From: Moniliella sp. 'wahieum'
Taxonomy: Eukaryota > Basidiomycota > Moniliellomycetes > Moniliellales > Moniliellaceae
Assembly: GCA_003971905.1 (NCBI GenBank)
Contig: RSEE01000038.1
Span: forward strand, 496,001 to 560,000
Direction of reading: 5' to 3'
DNA: 64,000 nucleotides
Part shown: one piece after another, positions 11,833 to 23,325 of the stretch
How positions within the stretch are numbered: the stretch's first letter is position 1
How the letters are laid out: each line of letters begins with the position of its first letter
Notes under the pieces: model-generated
Databases searched by the model: none
What the model was told of the DNA's origin: nothing
Seen by the model: only the letters and a program-made list of their open reading frames with translations
Made by a program: the position numbers and the translations under genes

Positions 11833-11984
11833 GGGGACCACGAAGTCGGGAAAGAGTTATATCCGGAGCTTGTTGCATGCAAGCCGTGATATAGGCATCT
11901 CAGGTCTCATCTTCCTTACCATATGTCTCACTGTTTAGTAAGAGAGAGGGCAATTCATTGGTCAGCCATTACATATATTACAAC
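11833..11984 (-). repeat. Right arm of the large inverted repeat
   Basis: This is the inverted partner of 10337-10441 plus 10595-10637. The two arms enclose about 1.65 kb that contains both solo LTR-like sequences. The pair may be the ends of an old DNA transposon or foldback element, or two opposed copies of one repeat. No transposase is visible between them. Confidence 0.8.
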
Positions 11985-12909
11985 ACGTCTTATAACCTAG
12001 GGACCAGACATGATATCTGACAAGCACATTCCGTTAGGATATATTGTCTCTGTTGTAGTACATTGTCTCTGTTATAGTACACTACGTTCAACAATCTTTA
12101 TCGTCGAGAAAAGGCTCAGTCGGCTTTGTCGAGATCAACGTCGTCGACATGTGAACAGAGTGACACACTAATACGTCAGACATAACATGGTTCTACCCTT
12201 CGCAGACTAATATATACAGGAGATGGAGTTGGGAGAAAGGATAGGCAAAAAGGGAGGAAACAGGGTCTAGAATAAACCAGGGACCAGTCAACAGGAGGAT
12301 GACTATGCGTCACCCGATGGGTCTGATCCCGATGACAGTGACGATGCAGATGATGGAGAGGGTAGGCAAGAAGCTTGAATCGCTGTTGGACGAGAGAGGG
12401 AAAAAGAATATATATAGAGTTTGATTGGAGTATACATCTTTTTGTGGTTCTCCGGGAGTTGGAAGGGATTTAGGAGGAGGAGCTACGAGTCCTAAACCCA
12501 CTGCCCGTGGATCGGGGCGGCACGACCGCCTGTATGGTGTGCATGTCAGGACGGAGGACGTGTCGGAACCACCGGGGTATGGGTAATCGATAACCTCACG
12601 GAAAGCAGCAAGCTCGGAAGTGTACGCAGGAAACAATGAAATGTGGCGCCCCGTGTGATGCAGTGACGTGGCGGCTCAGCGGCTCAGCGCTGCTCAGCCT
12701 CCTGGGACCCAGCAACGCAGTCGGAGTGGTGACAGTCACTGCGACAGTGTGACACGTGACTGCTGCTAGCACACGGGGTGCTTTGGGTCCTTGGGTCCAC
12801 CATGCACATGCATCATGCATCACCCTCGTCCAGTCGGCGAAACAGGCACGAAGCAGATTTTGCTGCCACTGCCACCCTCATCGCCAGCATCGCCGCCGCC
12901 AATTCTCGA

Positions 12910-15186
12910 ATGACGTCGCCACGAAGGCGCCACACACAGTTCCGGACGCACATTATCTCCCTCCTTCTCTTCATTGGCGCTGCCTTCTGCCGCCGCCCTG
13001 CCCCCATCTTCCCTCTCACCGCCCTTGGCCCTGCCGCCAGATGCAGCCCAAGAGCAGAGTCTCGCCGTCCATTGCCGCTCCTCTGGCGCCGAGGCGGACT
13101 ACGTGCTGCGCATCTCTCTCCCGCCTGCGCCCATCGCTTCCTTTGAGGGCGAAATTTTTTCTCTCCTGTCCATTCCAGCGCACGTGACAATGAAGATGCG
13201 TGATCCCCAGGTGGTGCATCTCCCCCCTCTCGACTAGGACCCAATCCCTTTCCCCCACCCCGTCGTCCAACATGCGTTCTCGAGCCCATCTCACCTGCAC
13301 ATCAGACGCGGTTCTTCTTCACATCCCCCCTGACCAAAGGACAGAGGAAAAAACGAGGACATTCCATATTACATTCCATGCCCGGATTGCCTATCTTCTC
13401 ACCCCGCCGCACGATCCCTACCTTCTCCATCTTCCACGCCTCCATGCAGTGTCCACTTTGATCCGAATCACTGCATCCTCTTCGATTACCCGCTCGTCGA
13501 AGGCCGGGAACGAAGTGCTGATGAAGGTCAATCCGCAAGTTGATCATATGGAGGAGGAACGGTTCCTTTGTCCTACCCCTCGAAAGGGGGAGGTAATTGC
13601 TCAAGGCGTGCTTGCCCCAGGTTCTGACCCCATTCAGGTTCACTGGGGACCATATTGGGACCCCGCCTGGGAGGCCCCCCAGTTTCGAGTGGACCATGTG
13701 CAGGTGGCTCGAATGCAAGTGTCTCTCTTACCGCCTACTATGTGGCCTTGGTCCCGCGTGGCATTCAGTCTTGATCTTGTGGTTAGTGGCTTGCACTTAC
13801 CGGTCATGGCCCCTGCCGCTCGTCTTAAGTATGTCCCATTTTGACGTCTTACCTATAATTCCATGCTGACCTATACAGTGCTGCCCTCTCGTTCTCTTGT
13901 GAGGGAGAGCGCATACTTCATATCTCGTCTTTCAAAACCAAGGAAAGCACGGACGCCTCTCACATGAAGGGAGAAGCCTTCTCATCCTCTCCTCTTCCTC
14001 CCACATGGAGCGAGACCGGTCCGATGCTCTCACTCTGGTTGACAGTCTTGAAGGAAATCACAAGTCATCTTGTTTACCTGGGCAATCAGTGAAAAGCGAC
14101 CGATGTGAACTCCTCCTCGACCCACTCGTGGTCGGGGCGCATCTATTTCCTCCGCCAAAACAGGTGACGGTACAACTTGTTGGTGAAATGCAGCTGCTCC
14201 CTATGATTGCCCCGAACGGCCAGATGGGCCTCTCTCTCCCGCAAGTGGAGGTGTGTGGAATGGGCCCTGTTCCATCAGTGACCATTGATGCACAGCCACC
14301 GCTGCGCTTGGACGGAGCCCAAGTACTCTTACCTCCTGTAGAGGGGCTGAATTGTTCCCTTCCCCCATTAGGGGACAAGTCAGAATGGGTCATCCCGGGC
14401 ATCGAAGTGGAACTTCTTGTTTCTTCCCCGCCGCGGAAAAGGGACGTTGAAGCTTCAGCTTCCTCTTCCTGCGCCCTATGGGCCCGGAATTACTCTCACT
14501 TTCCTTAACGGTGATTATAATGTCACGTTCACGGCCATGGGGATCCGGAGTTCGATCCCCCTCAATGAAGGCAAGGTCGAACTCAACCCTCTCTCACTCC
14601 CACCACACACGCAAGAAGTTGTGTTTCAATGGCAATTTATCCCCGACAAGGAGGTGCATTTGCCTATGCTTTCGCTTCCGGTGGAGGGGGTACGTATCAC
14701 CACTCATGGCGACGTGAGGACGATGGGCAGCATGCGGATGCGTGTCGATCCGGTCGACAAGAGCTTTCTCACTCTGAACAAAACGGGGTGGTACCTCTCC
14801 CCCTTGCGGTGGAACAGAGGATAACCCTACGTCAGGACAGTGCACTGCACATGGCGGGATGGTTGTCTGGCAATGGGCGGACTGTGAGGCTGATGGGGCT
14901 GCTCCTTGTGCTAGGGGTGTGGTGCAGCACGCCCAACCTGGCGGGACCTCCATTGGAAGCGATAGTGCACTCGCTTCATTCCGTCTCTATGAAGACAGCG
15001 TCGGTGACTGGGGGGCCCAGCGTGAGTGGGGATGGCTCAGCGGACGGGACACGCGCTACGGCAGTGGGCTTTCTCCAGGGGGGAATGGGGCTAGATGCGC
15101 TGGGAACACACGCACTGGCGCTGATGTGGGCGCCAGTGGGGCTGCTGGTGCGGGTGCTGGCGGAGCTGCTGAGGTGGCTGGCATAG
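12910..15186 (+). CDS. Unrecognised membrane protein, signal-anchored, beta-rich
   Basis: I do not recognise this gene. The N-terminus MTSPRRRHTQFRTHIISLLL has a basic start and a hydrophobic segment like a signal anchor. A long beta-strand-rich region follows, with blocks such as AVHCRSSGAEADYVLRISLP, VHWGPYWDPAWEAPQF, MQLLPMIAPNGQMGLSLPQV and LNGDYNVTFTAMGIRSSIPL. Near the C-terminus are two hydrophobic stretches, one around LMGLLLVLGVWC and one ending LMWAPVGLLVRVLAELLRWL, likely membrane spans. One intron is supported at 13829-13878 (50 bases, GCTGAC branch site). The protein would be about 730 residues, probably facing the lumen or cell exterior with most of its mass. Frames change near 12990, 13235, 14090, 14470 and 14800. 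The strand-loop pattern faintly recalls DUF3712/LEA2-type domains; that is a guess. Confidence 0.6.
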
Positions 15187-15431
15187 CGTCGGGGGCTGTG
15201 CTGTGTGGGAGGCGTGCGAATGCATGGATACCCATCGGCGGTGCGCTGCGTGGCGATACAAAGGCAGGAGACGGAGGCCACCGGCCCGAAGGGGGCGTGG
15301 CGCTGCTTACGTACGCATGTGGCTCATTGCATATTGCAAGCAGTGGCTTTTACAGCCCAGCAGCCCAGCCCCCATGTGGCCCAGGCCGGAACCACCTGGA
15401 CGTGCTGCGGCCCAACGCCACCTCTGGCACC

Positions 15432-15550
15432 TCCCATCCCATCCCATCTCCATCTCCAACTCCATCCATCCCATCCCCATCCCATCCCCATCCCATCCCA
15501 TCCCATCCCCATCCCCATCCCCATCCCCATCGTCGTCACCATCTCCATCG
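15432..15550 (+). repeat. CATCCC/CATCTC microsatellite
   Basis: A run of CATCCC and CATCTC units with small variations lies upstream of the nucleotidyltransferase gene. It stays open in several frames but has no protein-like reading, so it is taken as promoter or 5' UTR sequence. Confidence 0.8.
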
Positions 15551-15694
15551 GCATTTCCTTATCCATCCCCCCCATCTCCTCCCCCCCCTGCCCCTGCCGC
15601 CTGGAACATCTGTCGGTGGTGTGCGGCGCTGTCAGCCTGGGCCACCCCCCGCGAGTCGAGCTCCCGCCTGATCCCTGCTCCGAGAGCATCCGCA

Positions 15695-17901
15695 ATGGCT
15701 TCTTCACCGCCACCTGCGCCAGCGGCCCAGCTTCTTACTACTCGCCCCTCCGCCACGTCACCTGCCTTGTCGGACGCCACACCCGCAGCAGCTCCCCCTC
15801 GTCATCCGCCCACTCTGACGTGTCCGACTCGGGCGAGAGCTTCGCCACCGCTCCCCCAGCATCGTCCTCCCATGTCCGTCTCCCCCCCTCTCCCCTCCCG
15901 CCCACTGCCCGACCCATGGTGGGAGTGCCCATGGCCGGTATTCCCGGTGCACCCCTCTCTCGGTCTCCAGTCGCGGGAATGAGCAGGGGGCCCATCCCCA
16001 TCCCGCGCACGGCAGGATACAATCACCGTTCTGGCGGACGATTTCATGCTGCTCTCGAACAGCACCAAACCGACCTGAGTCGCGCGATCGTTTCCTTTCT
16101 CTCACCCCTCCTACCTACCGAGGAGGAGTATCGAATTAAGGAGGCCCTGCGAAGACGGTTGCAACGTCTCGCGCAGCAGATCGACCCACATGCTTCGTTG
16201 CTCGCCTTTGGCTCCATGGCCAACGGCTTTGCTCTACGCAACTCGGACATGGATTTGTGCTGCCTTATCTCGGACGCAGTCGCTCACCCGGACGCCCATG
16301 AACAGGAGATGCCCATCCTCCTGCACCTCCAGGCACTGATGTTCCACCCCTCTCTTCCGCACGAGCCAGCGAGCTGGTAGAACAATTTGCGCACCTCATT
16401 CGCGACCAGACCGATTTCAACGTCATGCCCCTTCCGCAGGCTCGGATCCCAATCATCAAGATCCACAAACGTACGCCCTACCTTGCCCCCACTTGGGTAT
16501 GGACGCTAACCCCTCTGTAGCTGCCTCGGCCACACAGCCGTACGAACTTTCATGCGATATTGGGTTTGAGAACCGACTGGCGTTGGAGAACACGCGTCTG
16601 TTGCTCAGCTACGCCATGGTCGACCCTCCCAGGGTAAGGACGCTAGTGCTTTTCCTCAAGGTATGGGCAAAGCGGCGAAAACTCAACTCTCCGTACACTG
16701 GCACCCTCTCGTCGTACGGGTATACTCTCATGGCGCTCTACTATCTGATGCACATCAAGCATCCTCCTGTTCTTCCTAACCTGCAGCACATGGACCTGTC
16801 CCCCCGACCAATAACCCACACTCTCCAAGGGCACGATGTGTACTTTTACGACGACATTGCTCGGGTCCGGTCTGAGTGGCGCTCACACAACCGGGAGAAC
16901 GTGGCCAGCCTCCTGATGGGCTTCTTTGCTTTCTTTAGCAAAGAGTTTGCTTACGCTCACGATGTGCTTAGTATCAGGACACCCCATGGAACGTTCCCGA
17001 AAGATGACATTAACTTTACTGGGGAGCTCTGCATCCAAGATCCGTTTGCGCAGAACATCAACGTTTCCCGTCCTGTCACCAAGGATGGGCTCTACACTAT
17101 TCGAGGCGAGTTTTTCCGTGCGACAAAGATCCTCTCTAATCGCTCGCAATCAGCCAGCTCTTTGATTGAGGATCTATGCCAAGAAAGGGAGGATGCTCTT
17201 TCTCTCGCCCCCGACCCGCCGCGATCCAGGAGATGGCCACGCAACCCCAACGGTGGTCTCAGTGGTGGGGTTTCCCTAGGTCTTCCGCTCTCCCCTCCTC
17301 AGCGGCACCGAGGTGCCAGTGGTGTAGGTGGTTCGTTTGCGTTTGAGGCCATGGCTCGTGGGTTGGGTAAGGGACAGCACATTTCGCCCGCCCTTCACAA
17401 GCGATGCTTCAACCCCTTTCGCACAGTGGAGGGTTAACAGGCAAGCCAGCTCGAGGCAGGAGAGGGACGACGCAACCAAGTCAATCTAATCATGCCGCCT
17501 CGCTTCCGAATAACGGGTTACTGTCCAGCTCCCCACCCTACGTGCCTGGTCCAATGCGAGGGGACGGATTCATCCCCAATGCGCCCCCCCGGAGGGGGAG
17601 CATTAGTGCTGCCCCAGTAGCTAGCCTTACCATCTCCGATTCCAATGCCTTAGCGTCGATGGATAATGCCAGGTCACCATGTCCGTGTGACTGGCCATCG
17701 GCGCCCCTACGATGGCAATGTCCTCCTCATGCTCCTCTTCGGATGAGACTGGGACCAAGGCGTCCACTGTGTCATCCTACCGCCCTGATGAGGAGGGAGA
17801 TACGACGATCGGATGAACTCTCCGCCTCGCTTCAATATCCCATTTCAACGTTGGGCATCGCATCCTGTATCCCTCGAGATCATTGTACTTCATCCCTCTG
17901 A
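15695..17901 (+). CDS. Cid1-type non-canonical poly(A)/poly(U) polymerase
   Basis: After a disordered Ser/Pro N-terminus comes a nucleotidyltransferase core with LLAFGSMANGFALRNSDMDL: the G-S motif and the paired catalytic Asp of DMD. The third Asp is in YELSCDIGFENRLALENTRL. The central and PAP-associated parts follow (FLKVWAKRRKLNSPY, LSSYGYTLMALYYLMH, FFAFFSKEFAYAHDVLSIR and a basic segment with INVSRPVTKDG). Such enzymes add A or U tails to RNA for decay or surveillance. A 50-base intron at 16471-16520 (GCTAAC branch site) joins IPIIKIHK to PASATQPYELS. Frames change near 15780, 16360 and 17430. The last change either ends the protein at 17437 or leads into a Ser/Pro/Asn-rich tail to about 17901; I prefer the longer form. 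Whether it adds A or U cannot be told from what I see. Confidence 0.85.
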
Positions 17902-18122
17902 GCAGCCATGGTCGTCCCCGCCCTAGCGACCGCGTAGCAACATCTCGGAAACACCCATGGATTCGATGAGACAGTGTTGAGAAGAACGGCAGGCCTGCAG
18001 GTCCTATATATCAAGAGTTCTTCAGGAAAAAAACACGGCCGGTAGCAGGAAAAGATTCATGAGGGTCGGTTCATCGACCACAAAAAGTGGCCCGAAAGAA
18101 CGACGTGCTGTGATCGGCAGGG

Positions 18123-21100
18123 CTAAGCAAGTCCTGCTTGTATCGCCATCCGGCGAAACGGACCGTCGCGTGAAAGAAGGACTGCAGGCGCATCAAACTC
18201 GACCACTTTGCCTGCGTCCAGGAGGAGGATGCGGTCCAAATCCATGACACTCTCCAGCCGATGGGCGACGAGGAGAACAAGGTGAGACGCATATTGGTCT
18301 CTCAATACGCGATGGATCGTCTCGGCTGTGTGCGGGTCGACATGGGCTGTAGGCTCGTCGGCGAGAAGCACCCCGTTGGGATGAGACATATTGACCAGTG
18401 CCCGGGCCAGGGCGACCAACTGCCTCCCCTTCGGCTAGGTTAGCACCATGGGGGTCAATGTTCGTGTCCAATGGAAGCGAAAGACCAACTTTTGCCAAGG
18501 CTGCAAGACACTTGGTCTCGTCCGCCTCTTGGTGGGGATCAAGGATCTCCCGTAGACTCCCTTGCCATAATAGAGGCTCCTGGGGGAGGTACATCACCTT
18601 TGTTCGGATCGTACCGGAGAGACAGTGCGTAGGTTGATTTCGTCCAGAAGGATATCACCCTGATCTGGATCGACGGCGCGCAGCAAGGCTTGGAGCAGAG
18701 TACTCTTCCCGCTTCCACTAGGACCCACAATGCCTACCTTCTCTCCTTTGCGGAGGGAAAAGGACACATCATGCAAGATCTCCTCCGTCCCATATTTGAC
18801 GGAAACATGTTCAAAGCGAAGGCTATCGCCTGTAGGCCAAGCGCAAGGTAGGCATAGAGAATGTTGTTCTCTTGTGGGATGTAGGGCGGGACAAGGCTGA
18901 CAACCCGCTCAACAGCTGTGAGGTCTTGCTCCAACGTCGCCATGAACCGCCCTACCTGGTACAGTGAAGCGGTGTACCTGGCACTTTGGGTGATCGCGAT
19001 TGCGGCCAGGGCGGGGGGGATGCGGAGCCAAAGCGTCAGGATCTGGACGAGGAAAACATTGGCGCCTGCCACCAGGTCAACACGAAGAAGGAGCCAGGCA
19101 TTGCACATCCACCAATAATAGTGCAGCGAATTGGCCCGATCCAGAGGGGCGTAGACGGCCTTAGCTAGGCGTGGGCCGGCACCGAACGCTCGAATTGTCG
19201 CCCCCCCACGGATGGCTTCGGTATAGCGGTTGAGCACAGGCGAGCGCGCCGCAAATCGAGACGGCGCGTGTCCCGCGAAGCCGGAAGGTAGTGCTTGATC
19301 AAATAAAAAAGAGTAGGACCACACCCCCGCGGGAACAGTCATGGCCGGCAAAGCTATCAGCAGCGCACCCCAAGCAACGAGGAATGCAACAAAGCTTTCC
19401 CCTACTTGCATGGCCACCTTAATCAACTGGCCGTCCAGTACATCCAGGTCCCCCGAAAAACGAGTGAGAAAGTGGCCGGGGGGAAGGGTATCGAGCCAGG
19501 TGAGGGGCGCGTTGCAGACGCCCTTTATCATCAACCCAAAGATCCGTCGGGACGCCCGTACAGCCACGAAGGCCAGAAGAGCTACGAACCCTGCCAACGC
19601 TCCCGCCGACATCATTTGTAGGCATGCGAAAACCAGGAGGTAAGGCAGGCTGGCGTGCCCAACAGGAGACAAGGCAGCAGAGATGGTGGGCACGTGCATG
19701 GCGCCCTGGAAGAAGATAGGGTATAGCTCTGCCCTGTCCCTCCGTCTGATGATCTTAGTGTTGAGCCATGCAAAGGTGCAGCAGACGAGGATGTATTGTG
19801 AGAGTCGACGTCGCGCTCTGAAACCCAGTACGACAGCCACACGGCTCCCGCAACATCCGCCAACTTGGCCAGAATGAGAAGAAGTAACACAAGGAACAGT
19901 AGACCCCACCCACATGCTCGAAGGTACACGGCATAAATCTTGTAGGGCACCCTCCCAGCCGTGATCGCGGTTTCCCCTTCGTTCTGATCCTCGCTCTCCG
20001 GCAGCTCTTCCAAGCAGGGGGCGGTTTTATCCTCAACGATAGAATCAGCCACAAGCCAATCTTGCTGGGATAACAATTCAGATGGGGGGCCCTGCTCAAG
20101 GATCCTCCCTTCCTTCAGGTGGACTGCCCACTGGGCTAAGGGTGCCACAAGGCCTACCTGGTGGGTGGCAAGGATAACGCATCTTCCTTTAACCAGCTCC
20201 CCCGTGAGGGCGGAGGCGACCGTACGTGCGGTAAACACATCGAGTGAGGCGAGTACACTGTCCAATACCAAAGTGCGGCAGGGAGAGTAAAGCGCTCGGG
20301 CAAGAGCTATGCGGGCTCTTTGTCCACCCGAGAGCGCATTGCCATTCGTACCAGTGGAGGTACGGTCCCCATCCGACGATAGGGTATCTCCATCCACAGC
20401 ACGAAGCACGGTGTTGTAGCGCCCAGAATCCATAGACTGGCCAAAGAGAATGTTGTCCGTATGGTCCCTGCTTGAATCCACGGGGTAGGAGAACAATAGC
20501 GGCGCGAGCCACCAGTGCGCTAACGGGGTCAAAGGCGCCGTCTAATCCCTGTTTGAGACGCAACCTTCCAATTGCTCGAGCTCCCCCAGTAGAGATAGCA
20601 GAAGAGCTGACTTTCCTGAACCCGTGGGTCCATACACGAGAGTCAAGCCCTCACGCAAGCGCAAGGTGATGCCGTGCAGTACAACCGTGTGCGACTCGGG
20701 CCAAGCCAAATCAGCATCCGTCAATCCGAGCACATCTTCTTCGCCCAGCTGGCGAACCATGGGCGTGCTGGTCTCATCCGATTCAGGCAGAGAAAGGAAT
20801 GAGTCGATTCGCCCGAGAGCAACTCGGAATCGGGCAAAGTCGTCGGCCAAAGACGGAATGGTTCCAAGTGGTTGGGCAAGAAGGGCAAATAAGCTCAGCG
20901 CAGTGAACGCCACGGGGATAGTGAGGTTTGTTGCGCCAAAAGAGTGTACCATGCAAATGTTGTCACTGTCACGAGAGCCGGTAGGAGGGTCCATACCAGC
21001 CGTGAGGCTGCGTTGACCAGTTGCAGTCGGAGGCCATACGCTAGCTCCACGTTCCTGAGAGACATCACCTTGTCGGCCAACCATTCAGAGACAGATTCCA

Positions 21101-23032
21101 GCTTGGCTGCCCGTAGGACCGAGAGAAAACCAGCGAGACGGAGAGACGCTGGTCGCGCGCGTGAGAAACTTGCGCCAGGTACGATGTTGTAATCGCAGCA
21201 GGAGCGACTGAAGCGGTACGCCTAGCCCTAGGATAAGCATTCCCACCACCGAAGACCACCCCATAAGGGAAATGAGCATCCAGATCCCGAGTCCAGCCTG
21301 CGCGGAATCTCGTACCACATGAACAGATGGACCACAAACATGGCCACCGTTTCAATGTCGACGGCCACGAGTGATATCCCCCTCTGCTCTGCCCCGCTTT
21401 TTGCACGAAGAGACTTTTCGTAAACAGCAGTGGTAAGAACGGTGCGGACTTGCAGCGATGCCCTACGTCCATAGCTGTACCGGTTCATGTCCAGCTGGGT
21501 GGTAACAATGACGAGCAGCATACCAAACGCTGCCATGAGGTATGCTGTTTGGCGTGGCGTGCCCACCGCATGCGGACCTTCAAAATGCAAAGGAACGGCG
21601 AAAGAGCTGCGCTCAAGAAGGACACTATGGTCTGTTGTGTTTGGGTGCCAGGGATGGTGGGAGCTCCCGTCGTCGGGTAGGACTGGAGCCTGGACGCCTT
21701 CCAAAACCCGCATCAGGATCCATGGTTTGACATAGAGCATGAATGAACTGATGATCTGTGAAGGGGGACAGATCAGTATCTCGTCGCTCGTGCATGTGAG
21801 GCACAGATGTAGTAGACCAACGTACCGCCATACCCAGATCCAAGAGTAGGTTCTTGAGTTGATGCGGAACAGCTTGATCCAAATTGTGCTTGCAGGAAGC
21901 TGGGCCCATGCTCTGAGGAGGTAAGCGGACCGAAGGGGCAACCCTAACGTCCAGACTTGCCTCCCCCTAAGTCTGCCCCCACGAGACTCGATGCATCATA
22001 CGCTGCTTGGAGGAGGGGAGATATCCACCTCACTGACAACCACGTTGCTAAGGAGCATACGTCTCTGGACCTGCCATACGGGAAGCATCAACACCGTTTA
22101 GGGGCGCTTGAAGACGGCTGAAACAGGGGTTGGATAGCCCATCCGAGTGGCCAAGGCAGGTGGATACGCCCTCAAGGGAAGACTCATCTCGGCCGCGCAG
22201 GCAAGTATGATTCCAGCAGTACTAGCTACATTTAGAATGATGGCGGCAACGTGGACATGGTGGGGATGGAGATGAGTAAGTGGAGGCGGATTAATGGTGC
22301 GGCGAGAAGAAGCAGAAGAAGTACTACAACATCGTATGCTGGAGTCGGAAGAGGCTTGGCGAGCGTACGTGTTGCAACATACGACCATGGCAACGACTGG
22401 AGCACAGCCTGGACTGTGTTCTGTGTGGGGCTCTGCCGTGGTAAGGTGAAGCCGCGCGGCGCATGGTATCTTGCGTATTCAAGGGTTAGGGTAGCTCCGT
22501 GGGACCGTGGCGCCAAGCATATAGATGACCACCCAGGAAAGCATGTGCAGCATCGCCACCCCGGCGACCACCAGGTAACATGCGTCGGTGGGCCGAGCGA
22601 TTGAGACGCGGGCAGGAGCGGAGTGTGCTCTGTCGGATTCGGCCCGGCGATAGGCGAGGGAGTGGTGACTTGGGGGGCTCTGTTGGACGCAGTTGGGGTC
22701 GGCATCCTGGGCCGCACACACATCATCAGGTCCGACAGGGTCAGCGTGATGGCTAGCGAGGCACCCAAACGTAGAGGATGCAGCAAACTTTCTGGCGGGC
22801 GAGAAGTGACGGAAGGCAAGCAACACGCTCACGGAAGCACGGCAGATGCAAACCACAACACAGCCAACTCGCCGGGCGGTGCCCAGGGGTACTGGGCCGA
22901 TGGCCCTGCCGCTGTTGTGGTCGTCATGGGGACCTGCGATGCAGCAGGGAAGGGCGGTGGGCGGTGAGCGGTGGCGGCGAGGACGAGGACGAAATGGACG
23001 ACGGCAAGAGCCAGGAGACGTCGGTGTGACAT
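18123..23032 (-). CDS. Full-length ABCC (MRP) transporter
   Basis: An export pump with two membrane domains and two ATPase domains, probably vacuolar or plasma membrane. Read from 23032, a hydrophobic N-terminal extension (RRLLALAVVHFVLVLAATAH, then further spans to 22100) corresponds to TMD0. TMD1 covers about 21900-20880. NBD1 has Walker A YGPTGSGKSALLL, signature LSGGQRARIALARAL and a Walker B reading TLVLDSVLASLD. TMD2 starts near 19930 (GWGLLFLVLLLLILAKLAD). NBD2 has IVGPSGSGKSTLLQALL, a Q-loop in YLPQEPLLW, an atypical signature near NLAEG, RQLVALARAL, and Walker B VLLADEPTAHVD. NBD1 lacks the acidic residue after the Walker B Asp, whereas NBD2 keeps Glu, so the ATP sites look asymmetric, as is common in ABCC proteins. 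It resembles yeast Ybt1/Bpt1-type pumps; the substrate is unknown. There are many frame changes. Confidence 0.85.
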
Positions 23033-23325
23033 GCCGGTATGCCTGGCGGGGGCCAAACCCAAAAAAGGGCAGCAATGGGTCGATCCAGCACAATATTGCT
23101 CCTCGTTGGTGTGTTATCGTTATCACGCTGGTTCCCATCCATGCCCCGTATCACACCCCATCACACACTGGTGCGCTGGAGGTGCGCCTGAGGTTTCAGT
23201 TGAAAGCGTCGCGAGCGGATTATGTAAGGAGGGCTGCCTCGCTCGGACCCTCGCTGCGCATCGTTGGTCCGCGGCCCCTCCATCACCCCAGCCGCTTGCC
23301 CCCCCCTGGTCTCCCCATCGCCGCC
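23033..23325. promoter_or_regulatory. Shared upstream region of the ABCC transporter and CSN2
   Basis: The two genes are transcribed away from each other from this 293-base stretch, so it must hold both promoters. It contains CACCCCATCACACA-like sequence but no clear TATA box. Confidence 0.5.

Larger units (their letters stand above)
9485..12909. other. Gene-free block holding repeat elements
   Basis: About 3.4 kb without a supported gene. It becomes more AT-rich from 10.2 kb on. It holds two LTR-like sequences, a pair of inverted-repeat arms (listed separately) and a small tandem duplication at about 12042-12082 (unit close to TTGTCTCTGTTGTAGTACA). From about 12650 it becomes GC-rich again and is probably the promoter of the next gene. 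Confidence 0.6.

Noticed and set aside
15432-15550. CATCCC repeat as a CRISPR-like or coding repeat
   Set aside because: A simple microsatellite without spacers; a CRISPR array is not expected in fungal nuclear DNA.
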